Assembly: GCF_027580225.2 (NCBI RefSeq)
Contig: NC_073351.2
Span: 3,579,001-3,643,000 of the forward strand
Length of the DNA stretch: 64,000 bases
Origin: Misgurnus anguillicaudatus
Taxonomy: Eukaryota > Chordata > Actinopteri > Cypriniformes > Cobitidae
Direction: 5' to 3'
Shown: positions 34,511 through 44,360 of the stretch, one piece after another
Layout of the letters: each line of letters starts with the position of its first letter
Position numbering within the stretch: the stretch's first letter is position 1
Notes under the pieces: generated by a model
The model's input: the letters and a program-made list of their open reading frames with translations, nothing else
What the model was told of the DNA's origin: nothing
Databases searched by the model: none
Position numbers and translations under genes: made by a program

Positions 34511-34795
34511 TCCAAAAGGGGTGTCCCCCACTGCTACTATTAGTAAGGGGTGGTCTTCAACATAGCTGGTGCTCATCTATTTTATAGCCTCACATCGGGT
34601 GTGCTTTGATGTCATCATCAACCGAGGCTATATACCTCCGGGTCAATTCCATTGACGTGTTTGCACACTATATTAAGCTGGTCAACAATAAAGATGTTTC
34701 CCCATAGCGCTTAGCAGCGCAGAGCAGCATCTCGTTCCGCTTTTCAGGGAACAAGGTTACACTCAAGTAACCCCACCGTTCTCAATACTTGACAA

Positions 34796-34959
34796 AGTTC
34801 TTAAGGCAGGGTAGGCAGGAATTATCTAAAAAACTTTTTTACAAATTTGTTTAAACTGTCTTTATATACAAATACATAATTAAAATGTAAGTACTCTGAA
34901 AAAGAGAGTATAAAACTCAAGTGTCTGTAGACCTCTCATGACTGTTTTAAACAAAGCTA
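34796..34959. other. Short AT-rich spacer
   Basis: Only 160 bases separate the DIRS end from the LINE tail. Nothing recognisable. Confidence 0.5.
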
Positions 34960-36545
34960 ATTATTTATTAAGCACCTTTCTCAAACCCAAGGTCGCTTTA
35001 CATAGAAATAACATCACACAGTCAGATAAACAATACATAAGCAACATAAGAAATTGCAATCAATAGCAATACAACAAAAACATACAATAAATAGATTATG
35101 AATTGTATGATGAGAAGTGATCATTAAACAGAAAGTGGTGCGTTTTAAAGAAAGGAAGAGAGGAACAGTCATGAAGAGGTTGTGGGAGGGAGTTCCAGAT
35201 AGACCTGTTTGAGTCGCGACTCACTCAGATCTTTAACCCGGATCTTTAAATTAACTCATGAGTTGCGAGTCTATAGTGTAATTTACCCGGATCAGTTGAG
35301 TCCTACTACAATTCAATGTAAAACCATAAACAGCGCCACCACACACACAAACCTCTTTCATCGTTATTGATGAGACTTCGTTCGCACTACAGATCCACTC
35401 GTAACCGGCTGATCTGCGCGAGAACTGACCCGAGATTCTCACTCAGAGCCGGAAACATTGCAAACTCGAGAGACCCGCGGATCCGCGAACTGACCCGAGA
35501 TTCTCACTCAGAGCCGGAAACATTGCAAAAGTTTGAGCGAGTCCCATGGTCTGCGAGTCTGCAATGTCTCCGGCTCTAAGAATCTCGAGTGGCGTGGATC
35601 AGCCGGTTACAAGTGGGTCTGTACTGAGTTTCCTTGGCGATTTAGCAATACTGACTCAAGTGATTCAAGTGACTCACACAACCCGGATCACTTTAGTGAG
35701 TGACTCACAATAACCCGGATCCTTAAAAGGATTCGAGTTTGCCAGGCCTAGTTCCAGAGTTTTGGGGCCAGGGCACTGAAAGACCTACCACCCAGTGTCG
35801 AAGGCGGGCAATGTTATGGAGGTGAAAGAAGGCAGTTTTAGTGATTTGATTTGATATGATGATCAAAACTAAGAGTGGAGTGAACAGGTGAATCATCAAT
35901 TTTAAGAGTGAAAGTGTACGGTTTGGAGAGCATGCTTTTAGGACCAATCAGCAGAATTTCAGTTTTATCCCTGTTGAGTTTGAGAAAATTGTTTTGCATC
36001 CATGTTTTTAAGTCAGAAAGGCAGTCAGTGAGCAAGTGCGAGGGGGGGGGGGGGTCAGAGGGTGAAGTAGTGGTAAGATAGAGTTGAATGTCATCTGCAT
36101 AGCAGTGGAAATTTAGACCGTGGCTGTGAATAATCTGACCAAGAGGGAAGATGTATATGAGAAAGAGGAGTGGCCTGAGAACCGAACCCTGAGGGACACC
36201 ACGAGTGACTGTGGACTTGGAAGATTTATGTGGACCAAGTGCGACAAATTGCTTTCTGTTGGTGAGGTAAGACTGAAACCAATTTTGGGCTGTGCCAGAA
36301 ACACCAATAGCAGAAAACAGGAGATTAAGACATTTTGATTTATTGTATCAAAAGCAGCACTAAGATCGAGAAGGATGAGAATGTTAAGTGAGCCAGAGTC
36401 AATAGACAGAAGAAGGTCATTAACTATGCGTAGTAGGGCAGTCTCTGTACTATGACACGGACGGAAACCAGATTGAAAAGGCTCATACAGGTTGTGATGG
36501 GTTAGAAAAGTGTGTAGTTGTGAGGCCACCAATTTTCTAGTACAG
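34960..36545 (-). mobile_element. L2-type LINE fragment, minus strand, split by a MITE
   Basis: The 3' tail at about 34966-35010 has AAGCACCTTTCTCAAACCCA and GGTCGCTTTACAT, a form of the L2 3' signature. Decayed reverse transcriptase frames on the minus strand cover 36113-36532 ([38 protein letters not shown], motif [13 protein letters not shown]), 35838-36035 (LKTWMQNNFLKLNRDKTEILLIGP) and 35723-35947. It is 5'-truncated near 36545. A different subfamily from the copy at 2494-4482. A run of 13 G near 36041-36053 falls within it. Confidence 0.75.
35200..35750. mobile_element. hAT MITE in the LINE (TSD GTTCCAGA)
   Basis: The element starts TAGACCTG and ends CAGGCCTA, and GTTCCAGA is duplicated exactly at 35192-35199 and 35751-35758. 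Inside, a segment beginning ACTGACCCGAGATTCTCACT occurs twice in direct orientation (about 35425 and 35488). Its reverse complement follows at about 35555-35620, so the core can fold back. CCCGGATC words recur near both ends. Confidence 0.85.
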
Positions 36546-37379
36546 TATACAGATGTCTAACATGTATATGGTTTAGAATGTGTGCGTTAAGTATGTGAAC
36601 TTAAAGGAGCTCTCGTTAGCTATAAATACATGTTATACAGCAAAATAAGAAATATACTACAGTATACCATCTTTACACCTTCAACAATTTACAGTATACT
36701 CTATTCAGTAGTTCAACAAATGTTAACAGAAGGAACAACATTATTTGTTTGTAATAGCTACTTACATTTGAAAACACCTTCCAGGGATTTCCCGCCTATT
36801 CTTTTTAGGACTACTGAGGATTCAGACATACTACACTGTTCACATACTGTTTTCTCCTACTATATAGAAGGTAAGTAGGTGGTTTCAGATGCTACTTGGG
36901 TATATTGTTTTAAATATTTGGGAAGTGTAGTAGTATATGAAGGTATACATTTGAGACTTGCACAGGGTTTGAGCAGCAAGGTTGCGGTAGTATTTCACAC
37001 ATTCTCCTTTGCTATAGCAGCTATGGACAAAAACTATGTTCCTATGTTAAGAATTACATGCTTCAGGGACTAAAGTTAGGATTCACAGGAACTCCATCAA
37101 TCGTGGGACATGAATAAGACATGCACAGGGTTTCAGCAGCGTGGTCATGGTAGTTTTTCACACATCCCCCTGTGCTATAGCAGCTATGAACCAAATCAAA
37201 TTTGCACAGTCAGTCATCTGTTAACACAGGCGGCGAAAAATGTGTTGCTAAACAGTGATGTATTGAATGATTTTTGGCCCAAAAGCTGTCCCAAACACAC
37301 CCAGAGCACATTCTGTGCCTCCACACACATAAAACACCCACAATGTATATTATTTAAACAAACATAAGTTGCTGGCTAA
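36546..37379. other. Unassigned stretch with an imperfect duplication
   Basis: A segment at about 36960-37040 and another at about 37124-37195 share GCACAGGGTTT, CAGCAGC, TTTCACACAT and GCTATAGCAGCTATG, about 165 bases apart. The rest shows no coding signature. It may include the 5' part of the LINE that starts at 37380, but I saw no proof. Confidence 0.45.
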
Positions 37380-37403
37380 TGCTACACCTAAGCTTCTAAG
37401 ATT

Positions 37404-37646
37404 GTCATTAGTGCCGATGTGGATAACATCAGAATCCGCCAGTCGGGGATCACCAAAGACAATGTTAAAAAGGTGTGTGAAACTGCAAAAACAATGTCAG
37501 ACAATGTAATATGCTTTGGTCCGCTCCCCGCCTACCGGGTGATGAGACTTATATTAGATCAGTGTTACCTCACGGCTGGATGTCAAGGTGGTGTCCACAG
37601 AATAACATAGGTTTTATAAACAACTGGAAGCATTTTTAGAGGAGAC
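37404..37646 (+). pseudogene. LINE ORF1 remnant: SGNH hydrolase-like, part 1
   Basis: The frame at 37419-37610 reads NIRIRQSGITKDNVKKVCETA, then SDNVICFGPLPAYR. A second frame adds NIGFINNWKHF just before the insertion point. This is the arrangement of the SGNH/esterase-like domain found in ORF1 of fish CR1/L2 LINEs (GTND, then GPLP.YR, then the Asn-Trp block). The C-terminal DGLH block lies across the insertion, at 41063. The role of this domain in retrotransposition is not settled. Stops and a frameshift are present. Confidence 0.65.
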
Positions 37647-37649
37647 CAG

Positions 37650-39354
37650 GGGCCTCATTTATAAAACTTTGCGTAGGATTTGCGTCAGAAGTGGCGTACG
37701 GATGAAACATAGGACGGGCGTACGCACAGAAATATTCGAATTTATAAAACCGTGCGCACGCACATCCTACGCATTTTTCCCTTAATAAATCACAATCAAT
37801 TCTAAATGTAGCGCAGCTTTTGCGGCTTCATGACACGCCCATAGTTGCCCATAAATAGTCCGTGAAACGCCCACAAGTTAATATGCATTGATTGCGAAAT
37901 CATGGCAAACACATAGAGGAAATAAAAAAAAACGTAAATTCACTCAATGTGAAGTAGAAGTTATCGTTGGCGAGGGGGAAAAGAGAAGAAAATTGTTGTT
38001 TGGAGGGCACAGTGTGGGCATTACGCATTGTGATGGGGCATTTTATTTCCATTCATTTAATTGCATCTGACAAGCTACAGATGTCGGTAATAATCGACGT
38101 GGAAATGGGACATTGTTCAGCGCAAATGTAATTTCTTGTTGCTTCCTGAATGGTTGAGACATACGCCATACATTGTTTTATCAAAAATAAAACACACTAA
38201 AGGCATATGCATGAATACCATAATTCCGTAGATTATGAAGATATGGTTTACTATGAAAACAACTTTCCCCAGTGGACAATTAATACATCTATCTATTTAT
38301 TTATCTATCTATCTATATATCTCCTTAATTATCTATCTATCTGTCTATGTAATTGCATCTATATCTGCTCCGCCAGACGGACACATTGACGAGAATATCA
38401 GTTTTGTACATTATTTCGTTCTGTTAACTATATTCTTTATGAGGATGAATTGCACAACATGCCAATATTATTGCAGAACATATTTCACTTTTCTTTTAGC
38501 AAATATGTGTTCATTTGAATTTCTGTTGTAATTTTCGATTTCTTTATTTTTTTGTTTCACTGCTGATCGATCAAACGGGTGTTCGTGTAGGCTGTTAATT
38601 GTAAGACTTGCTTTGTCAAGTGTTGTGTCGAACTCAGTTCCCCCTATGTTTCCCTTTAGTGTGGTGCTTTTATGGCGTTTTCATCACGTTACATTTAGAA
38701 AGATTAAAGATTTGAATTGGTTAGTAAAAAGGCATAATATCATGTATTTTATAATACAATTTATTAAATATTTCATACATTTGACAGTTTTCTATTAGGG
38801 TATTTCTTTTAAAATATAGCCTGTCTTTTTCTTTTTTTTCCTTTACTGGTCGTTTTAAAAATGTAATGTTTGCATACATAATTAAATAAATATTATACAT
38901 ATAATATGATTCATACTGTAAAAATAATTGACTTACCATTAAGAACAATACAGATACATTACAGAAATGCACACATATACATCTCAGTAGCCATTAAAAC
39001 TTTAAATATATAAATAATAAAACCTATAACGTGATGAAAGCGCCATAGGGACACTGCACTGAAGGGAAAAATAGGGGGAACATAGGGGGAACAGACTTCG
39101 ACACAACAGAAGTCTTCATGTTATTTATGAGAGGTACTGTTGTCATTTTTACTTTCACTTTCACGTGTTTCTTCCATCTGCCGTCGGTGTCGCCATTTCT
39201 CATTTCACCCGTTTTTGTGCGTACGCCTGGGTCAGAGCTTGCGTGACGGACAGCACATTTTCCCGTCAAGTTTGCTTTTTATAAATAACAACTATTGCGT
39301 AGAGAGTGGCGTACGCCTTCTTTTGTGCGTACGCAACGTTTATAAATGAGGCCC
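37650..39354 (+). mobile_element. Harbinger-type element, copy 1 of a tandem pair
   Basis: The element starts GGGCCTCATTTATAAAAC and ends GTTTATAAATGAGGCCC. It is preceded by CAG (37647-37649) and followed by CTG (39355-39357), fitting the three-base CWG target duplications of some fish Harbinger elements. A 60-codon frame at 37888-38070 contains KKRKFTQCEVEVIVGEGEKR, resembling the start of the Myb/SANT-like accessory protein of Harbingers, then decays. A (TATC)n microsatellite lies at about 38286-38345. Length 1705 bp. Confidence 0.75.
38621..39109. repeat. Foldback segment inside Harbinger copy 1
   Basis: The stretch from about 38621 (GTGTTGTGTCGAAC, GTTCCCCCTATGTTTCCC, then TTTTCATCACGTTA) is complementary, with gaps, to 39027-39109 (TAACGTGATGAAAGCGCCAT ... 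TTCGACACAAC). The arms are about 75 bp. The same structure is in copy 2 (about 40326-40815), so it predates the duplication and may itself be an older MITE. Confidence 0.6.
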
Positions 39355-39357
39355 CTG

Positions 39358-41059
39358 GGGCCTCATTTATAAAACTTTGCGTAGGATTTGCGGCAGAAGT
39401 GGCGTACGGATGAAACATAGGACGGGCGTACGCACAGAAATATTCGGATTTATAAAACCGTGCGCACGCACATCCTACGCATTTTTCCCGTAATAAATCA
39501 CAATCAATTCTAAATGTAGCGCAGCTTTTGCGGCTTCATGACACGCCCATAGTTGCCCATAAATAGTCCGTGAAACGCCCACAAGTTAATATGCATTGAT
39601 TGCGAAATCATGGCAAACACATAGAGGAAATAAAAAAAAACGTAAATTCACTCAATGTGAAGTAGAAGTTATCGTTGGCGAGGGGGAAAAGAGGAGAAAA
39701 ACGTTGTTTGGAGGGCACAGTGTGGACATTACGCATTGTGATGGGGCATTTTATTTCCATTCATTTAATTGCATCTGACAAGCTACAGATGTCGGTAATA
39801 ATCGACGTGGAAATGGGACATTGTTCACCGCAAATGTAATTTCTTGTTGCTTCCTGAATGTTTGAGACATACGCCATACATTGTTTTATCAAAAATAAAA
39901 CACAGTAAAGGCATATGCATGAATACCATAATTCCGTAGATTATGAAGATATGGTTTACTATGAAAACAACTTTCCCCAGTGGACAATTAATACATCTAT
40001 CTATTAATTTATCTATCTATCTAACTATATATCTCCTTAATTATCTATCTATCTGTCTATGTAATTGCATCTATATCTGCTCCGCCAGACGGACACATTG
40101 ACGAGAATATCATTATTTCGTTCTGTTAACTATATTCTTTATGAGGATGAATTGCACAACATGCCAATATTATTGCAGAACATATTTCACTTTTCTTTTA
40201 GCAAATATGTGTTCATTTGAATTTCTGTTGTAATTTTCGATTTCTTTATTTTTTTGTTTCACTGCTGATCGATCAAACGGGTGTTCGTGTAGGCTGTTAA
40301 TTGTAAGACTTGCTTTGTGAAGTGTTGTGTCGAACTCCGTTCCCCCTATGTTTCCCTTTAGTGTAGTGCTTTTATAGCGTTTTCATCACGTTACATTTAG
40401 AAAGATTAAAGATTTGAATTGGTTATACTAAAAAGGCATAATATCATGTATTTTATAATACAATTTATTAAATATTTCATACATTTGACAGTTTTCTATT
40501 AGGGTATTTCTTTTAAAATATAGCCTATCTTTTTCTTTTTTTTCCCTTTACTGGTCGTTTTAAAAATGTAATGTTTGCATACATAATTAAATAAATATTA
40601 TACATATAATATGATTCATACTGTAAAAATAATTGACTTACCATTAAGAACAATACAGATACATTACAGAAATGCACACATATACATCTCAGTAGCCATT
40701 AAAACTTTAAATATATAAATAATAAAACCTATAACGTGATGGGGGCGCCGTGGAAGCGCTACACTGAAGGGAAAAATAGGGGGAACATAGTGGCAACAGA
40801 CTTCGACACAACAGAAGTCTTCATGTTATTTATGAGAGGTAGTGTTGTCATTTTTACTTTCACTTTCACGTGTTTCTTCCATCTGCCGTCGGTGTCGCCA
40901 TTTCTCATTTCACCCGTTTTTGTGCGTACGCCTGGGTCAGAGCTTGCGTGACGGACAGCACATTTTCCCGTCAAGTATGCTTTTTATAAATAACAACTAT
41001 TGCGTAGAGAGTGGCGTACGCCTTCTTTTGTGCGTACGCAACGTTTATAAATGAGGCCC
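39358..41059 (+). mobile_element. Harbinger-type element, copy 2 of a tandem pair
   Basis: Same ends and interior as copy 1, with only scattered substitutions and small indels (for example about 10 bases missing after GAGAATATCA near 40115). It is bounded by CTG (39355-39357) and CAG (41060-41062). The Myb-like start frame recurs at 39596-39778. Length 1702 bp. The two copies share one CWG triplet between them, so they stand head to tail with no other spacer. Confidence 0.8.
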
Positions 41060-41062
41060 CAG

Positions 41063-41180
41063 ACCTGTTGAAGAGAGATGGCCTCCATACCTACTTGGAA
41101 GGAAATGCTGTACTCTATCACTATTACAACTATTGGTCAGATTCTTTATGTCTGACTATCCAAGGCCCAGCTCAGGAAAC
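41063..41180 (+). pseudogene. LINE ORF1 remnant: SGNH hydrolase-like, part 2
   Basis: Immediately after the second Harbinger copy the frame reads DLLKRDGLHTYLEGNAVLYHYY. The D..H pair of DGLH corresponds to the catalytic Asp-His block of SGNH hydrolases. It follows naturally on NNWKHF at 37646, showing that one domain was split by the insertion. Confidence 0.65.
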
Positions 41181-41312
41181 AGACAGATCGGTTTAACCGA
41201 ACACATATCAAAGCACAGTGTTTGGTACCAGAGTATTAACACATTGTGACCGTGTCTGTACCCTGAACAAACAAATATAGGGCAACATTTACATCATCTC
41301 GTACAAATCTTA

Positions 41313-41480
41313 TTAACTCATTCCCCGCCAGCCTTTTTTTGAAAAGTTGTCCGCCAGCATTTTTTTGTGATTTTCACAAAAGTTTAAGAAAATGGCTTCC
41401 AGGAAAATATTCTTCTAAAAATATATAAACATACAAATATATCAAATGAAAGAACAGATCCTCTGCTTTCAAATGTACAA
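41313..41480 (+). repeat. TTAA-type dispersed repeat, short copy
   Basis: Begins TTAACTCATTCCCCGCCAGC and continues with GTCCGCCAGCATTTTTTTG and ATATATAAACATACAAATAT. It matches the copy at 42422 and the truncated one at 7557. It ends after about 165 bp, where LINE text resumes. Confidence 0.65.
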
Positions 41481-41568
41481 TTTCATTACTATGAATCCAG
41501 CCCACAAGACACTTATTAAAAGCATGAACCTTGCTTGAAGGGTAGAGGGGGTGGTGTTGCTACAATGG

Positions 41569-41863
41569 CCCTGTCCCAAATGGCACACTCTGAACTGGTG
41601 GAGTCCATTAGTGTGATCTCTTCCCATTCGTCGTTGGATTGCTCTTTCGCAAGGACTTCTGGGTTGGGAAAGTGCATGAAGCCTGCAGCAGTGTGGGCTT
41701 CGCCGAAGAATGCATCAAGGCTGCAAAGGGGGCGCTGATGAGCACACTTCGGAGCGTAAAAATGACAAATGGGACACCCTACGGACTTGTAGACTTGGCG
41801 AGCACGCGCAATTTAAGGCTACGACACCGAAAGTCCACATAAAGTGCGCCATTTGGGACAGGG
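41569..41863. mobile_element. MITE with CCCTGTCCCAAATGGC ends
   Basis: The left terminus CCCTGTCCCAAATGGCACAC and the right terminus, complement of CCCTGTCCCAAATGGCGCAC, form a 20-bp inverted repeat with one mismatch. Length 295 bp, non-coding. Flanks TACAATGG and TCAATCTA do not match, so the superfamily is not assigned. It interrupts the ORF2 start region of the LINE. Confidence 0.7.
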
Positions 41864-41959
41864 TCAATCTATAACAAAATTTTCAAATATCTGGACTGCA
41901 GTTTTATTCATTAGAAATAATGGTTGCTATATATGGCAATAACAGATCATAAAAACAAA

Positions 41960-42060
41960 CAGCTTCCTTTTGTCCTAGCTACTATCTACAGACCACGGGG
42001 TCACCACAGACTTTCTTGAAGCTCACGTTCTTCCTGATCCTATTTTTCAAACTTTAGTTA
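41960..42060 (+). pseudogene. LINE endonuclease fragment
   Basis: One frame reads ITDHKNKQLPFVLATIYRPRG. The AxIYRPxG block is conserved in the apurinic-type endonuclease of CR1/L2 LINEs, where it follows the catalytic core. Only this block is legible. Its position between ORF1 and RT pieces supports the assignment. Confidence 0.5.
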
Positions 42061-42165
42061 GTATGTAATGTTGCTGTTAGAGCATAAATAATACATGCAA
42101 AATGATAAAGCTCAAAGTTTACTGCCAGGTGATATATTTTCTTTAACAGAATTCCCCTTGTAAAG

Positions 42166-42420
42166 TAGGGCTGAACGATTAATTGCATTTGCAATTAAAT
42201 TGCAGTCTGGTAAAATGCAGTTTTCTAATTGCAAGGACTGCGATTATAACACTCTGGTTACGTGACATGCTGCTTCCTCTGCAGACGGCGTGCGCAACTC
42301 TATACGGTGTAGCTTAACATGTTGTAAAATGGCTCGACAGAACCGGACACTGTCAAAACTTCCGTGCCAAACCAAAGAGGAACAGTAACGTAAGGTCAAT
42401 TGTGTTGGACTATTTTGTCT
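42166..42420 (+). mobile_element. hAT terminal fragment (TAGGGCTGAACGATT)
   Basis: TAGGGCTGAACGATTAATTG followed by repeated TTGCAATT words is the usual left end of a hAT family. No matching right end was found, and the TTAA repeat begins at 42422. Confidence 0.5.
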
Positions 42421-42421
42421 T

Positions 42422-42970
42422 TTAACTCATTCACCGCCAGCCTTTTTGAGAAAAGTTGCCCACCGGCATTTTTGTGATTTTAACAAAAGTTTCACAAAAT
42501 TCCTTGCAGAAAAAGTATCTTCTATAAATATATAAACATACAAATTATATCAAATTAAAGAACACACCCTCTGCTTTCAAACAAACAATAAACAAATAAA
42601 CAAACAAACAAAATGGGGGAAAAAACGTTTCATTATATATTAATTTTTTCCACTTAATTTGACCACTGAAATATGGATATTTCTCTTCAAAAATACAACA
42701 TTTTTAGCAAAAAGCTTAAAAAATTGCGTTTTTGTAAAGGAATTTATGTTAGAGATCAGACTCAGAATGACTATCAAATATAAAGGCAGTTAAAATAAAT
42801 CATTAAATCTTTTTAACTTCCGTTTTTGATAAATTCGGTTTGGCGCCATCCAGTGGATAAAAGCGGTATTACACTTTCACTTTGAAATTCGTCCAGAAAG
42901 GCATATTTATTAGTTAAATATTAACTAATCTATTAAAAAGATGTTGCGCAGCGTCAGGTATTGCGCTAAA
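42422..42970 (+). repeat. TTAA-type dispersed repeat, long copy
   Basis: Starts TTAACTCATTCACCGCCAGC and includes AAACAAACAATAAACAAAT and GACTCAGAATGACTATCAAA, shared with 7557-7910, then TTGGCGCCATCCAGTGG. The right border is not defined. No ORF. Confidence 0.6.
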
Positions 42971-43390
42971 CCTGTCTTGCTAGCGCTGCTACGTCATGGG
43001 GCAACTCACTTACAAAAACACCACAAAACCATGTATGACAGTGGCATGTCAAAAAGCAGATCTCTACGAACAAGCCTTGCATTTACGGCATTTACGACAA
43101 CACATCAACTACAATGGTAGCAGCGGAGCTCAATAAATGGACAAGGCTAGTGTACATTTGCGTTTGTGTGTGTGTATTTGTGTGAGGAAAAGAAAAAAGT
43201 CTGTGACTGTTTTGACAGAGAGTGTGCAAGAGATAAAGAGAGAGTGAGTGTATATGACTGTTATTTGAACGAGTAAGAGAGTGTGTATAAATAAGTAATA
43301 TGTATATAATGTAAAATGGTGATAGCCTTGTATCACATAACACCACATGAACAACTTGAGTAATATACAGCTACTCCTCTAGAAGAGCTT
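42971..43390. other. Unassigned, GT-rich low-complexity stretch
   Basis: A GT-rich tract (43155-43185) and GAGAGTG-type runs (43215-43285) dominate. The two minus-strand frames here are products of this composition. Confidence 0.55.
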
Positions 43391-43399
43391 TTTAAAATG

Positions 43400-44050
43400 A
43401 TTAAAATAATCCAAATCGTCATTTTATATATTAGATCTGGTTCCCACAAAATTACTAAAAAGAGGTATTACCTGTAGGATCAGATTCAGTACTAAATATC
43501 ATTAACTTATTGCTAGAACTAGAATACATTCCAACAGCTTTAACTCTGGCAGGTTTAAGACCCTCATTAAAAAGTCACACCTCGACCAGGGAGAGCTTAA
43601 TAACTTTAAACCAATTTCAAATCTTCCTTTTCTTTCTAAAATATTACAAAAAAATAGCATGCCTACTATGCATATTCTTAGTGAAAATCAATGTGTATGA
43701 ATTATTCCGATTAGGATTCAGGCCCCACCATAGAACCTTAGTGCAGCCTTTGACACAATAGATCACACAATCTTACTCAAGACTAGAAAACTATGTTGGC
43801 ATTAATGGTCAGGTGTTAGCCGGGTTTAGATTGTATTTAACCAACCATTATTACTTTGTTTATGTAAATGAGGAAAAGCCATGTTACTCTCAGGTTACAT
43901 ATGGCATACCACAGGTATCAGTTATAGGCCCTAACATTTTCTCATTATATATGTTACCTCTAGGAGATATTATCAGGAAACATAACATCAATTTTCATTG
44001 CCATGTAGATGATACCCACATCTCCTCCTATCCTAGCAAAACCTACTTTT
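43400..44050 (+). pseudogene. LINE reverse transcriptase, part 1
   Basis: Frames combine to DLVPTKLLKRG, YIPTALTLAG, then LNNFKPISNLPFLSKIL, an [12 protein letters not shown] motif A (about 43743-43775), and, in the frame at 43813-44133, [37 protein letters not shown] and [13 protein letters not shown]. In the catalytic block VDD replaces the usual ADD. Frameshifts and stops are frequent. The protein is cut at the TTAA of the next element and resumes at 47866. Confidence 0.7.
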
Positions 44051-44360
44051 TAAAGGAATTCTTCATACAATTTAATTTTGAATATATTATTAAATTGGGT
44101 CACCTATGTAGTAAAAGTGTGAAGTTATTTTAGAAATTGGTGCCTTCTAGGCCGAGAAAAGCCAGAAAATGTGGATGAAAAACACCAAATCCCAGAATGC
44201 ATTGTTTCGCTGCTCTACGAGGCCACTCCCTATTCACGCCTACCGATTCGAGACGGCAGGAGGGAGGGAGATTCAACTAGGCTAAATACAGACACCAGTA
44301 AACATCTCTGCGACGATATAGTTGATATGTTATTATAAATAGTACCTTTTCCACATCAAA

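Larger units (their letters stand above)
29690..34795 (+). mobile_element. Decayed DIRS-type tyrosine-recombinase retroelement
   Basis: The order gag-like protein, reverse transcriptase, RNase H and tyrosine-recombinase remnant on one strand is that of DIRS elements, which insert through a recombinase instead of an integrase and leave no target duplication. The right end (34640-34795) has a CAATAAAG signal and a terminal segment AACAAGGTTACACTCAAGTA that fits a DIRS terminal repeat. A matching left terminus was not identified, so the 5' end is probably truncated. A 1.24-kb hAT splits the reverse transcriptase. Multiple frameshifts and stops show that it is inactive. Confidence 0.8.

Noticed and set aside
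38207..38389. Frame encoding IYLFIYLSIYL, membrane-protein-like
   Set aside because: It is the translation of a (TATC)n microsatellite.
41569..41863. Two overlapping 67-codon frames at 41535-41842
   Set aside because: They lie within a MITE with clear inverted ends and contain no known domain.
43092..43354. Minus-strand frames rich in HTHT and SL
   Set aside because: Products of GT- and GA-rich low-complexity sequence.
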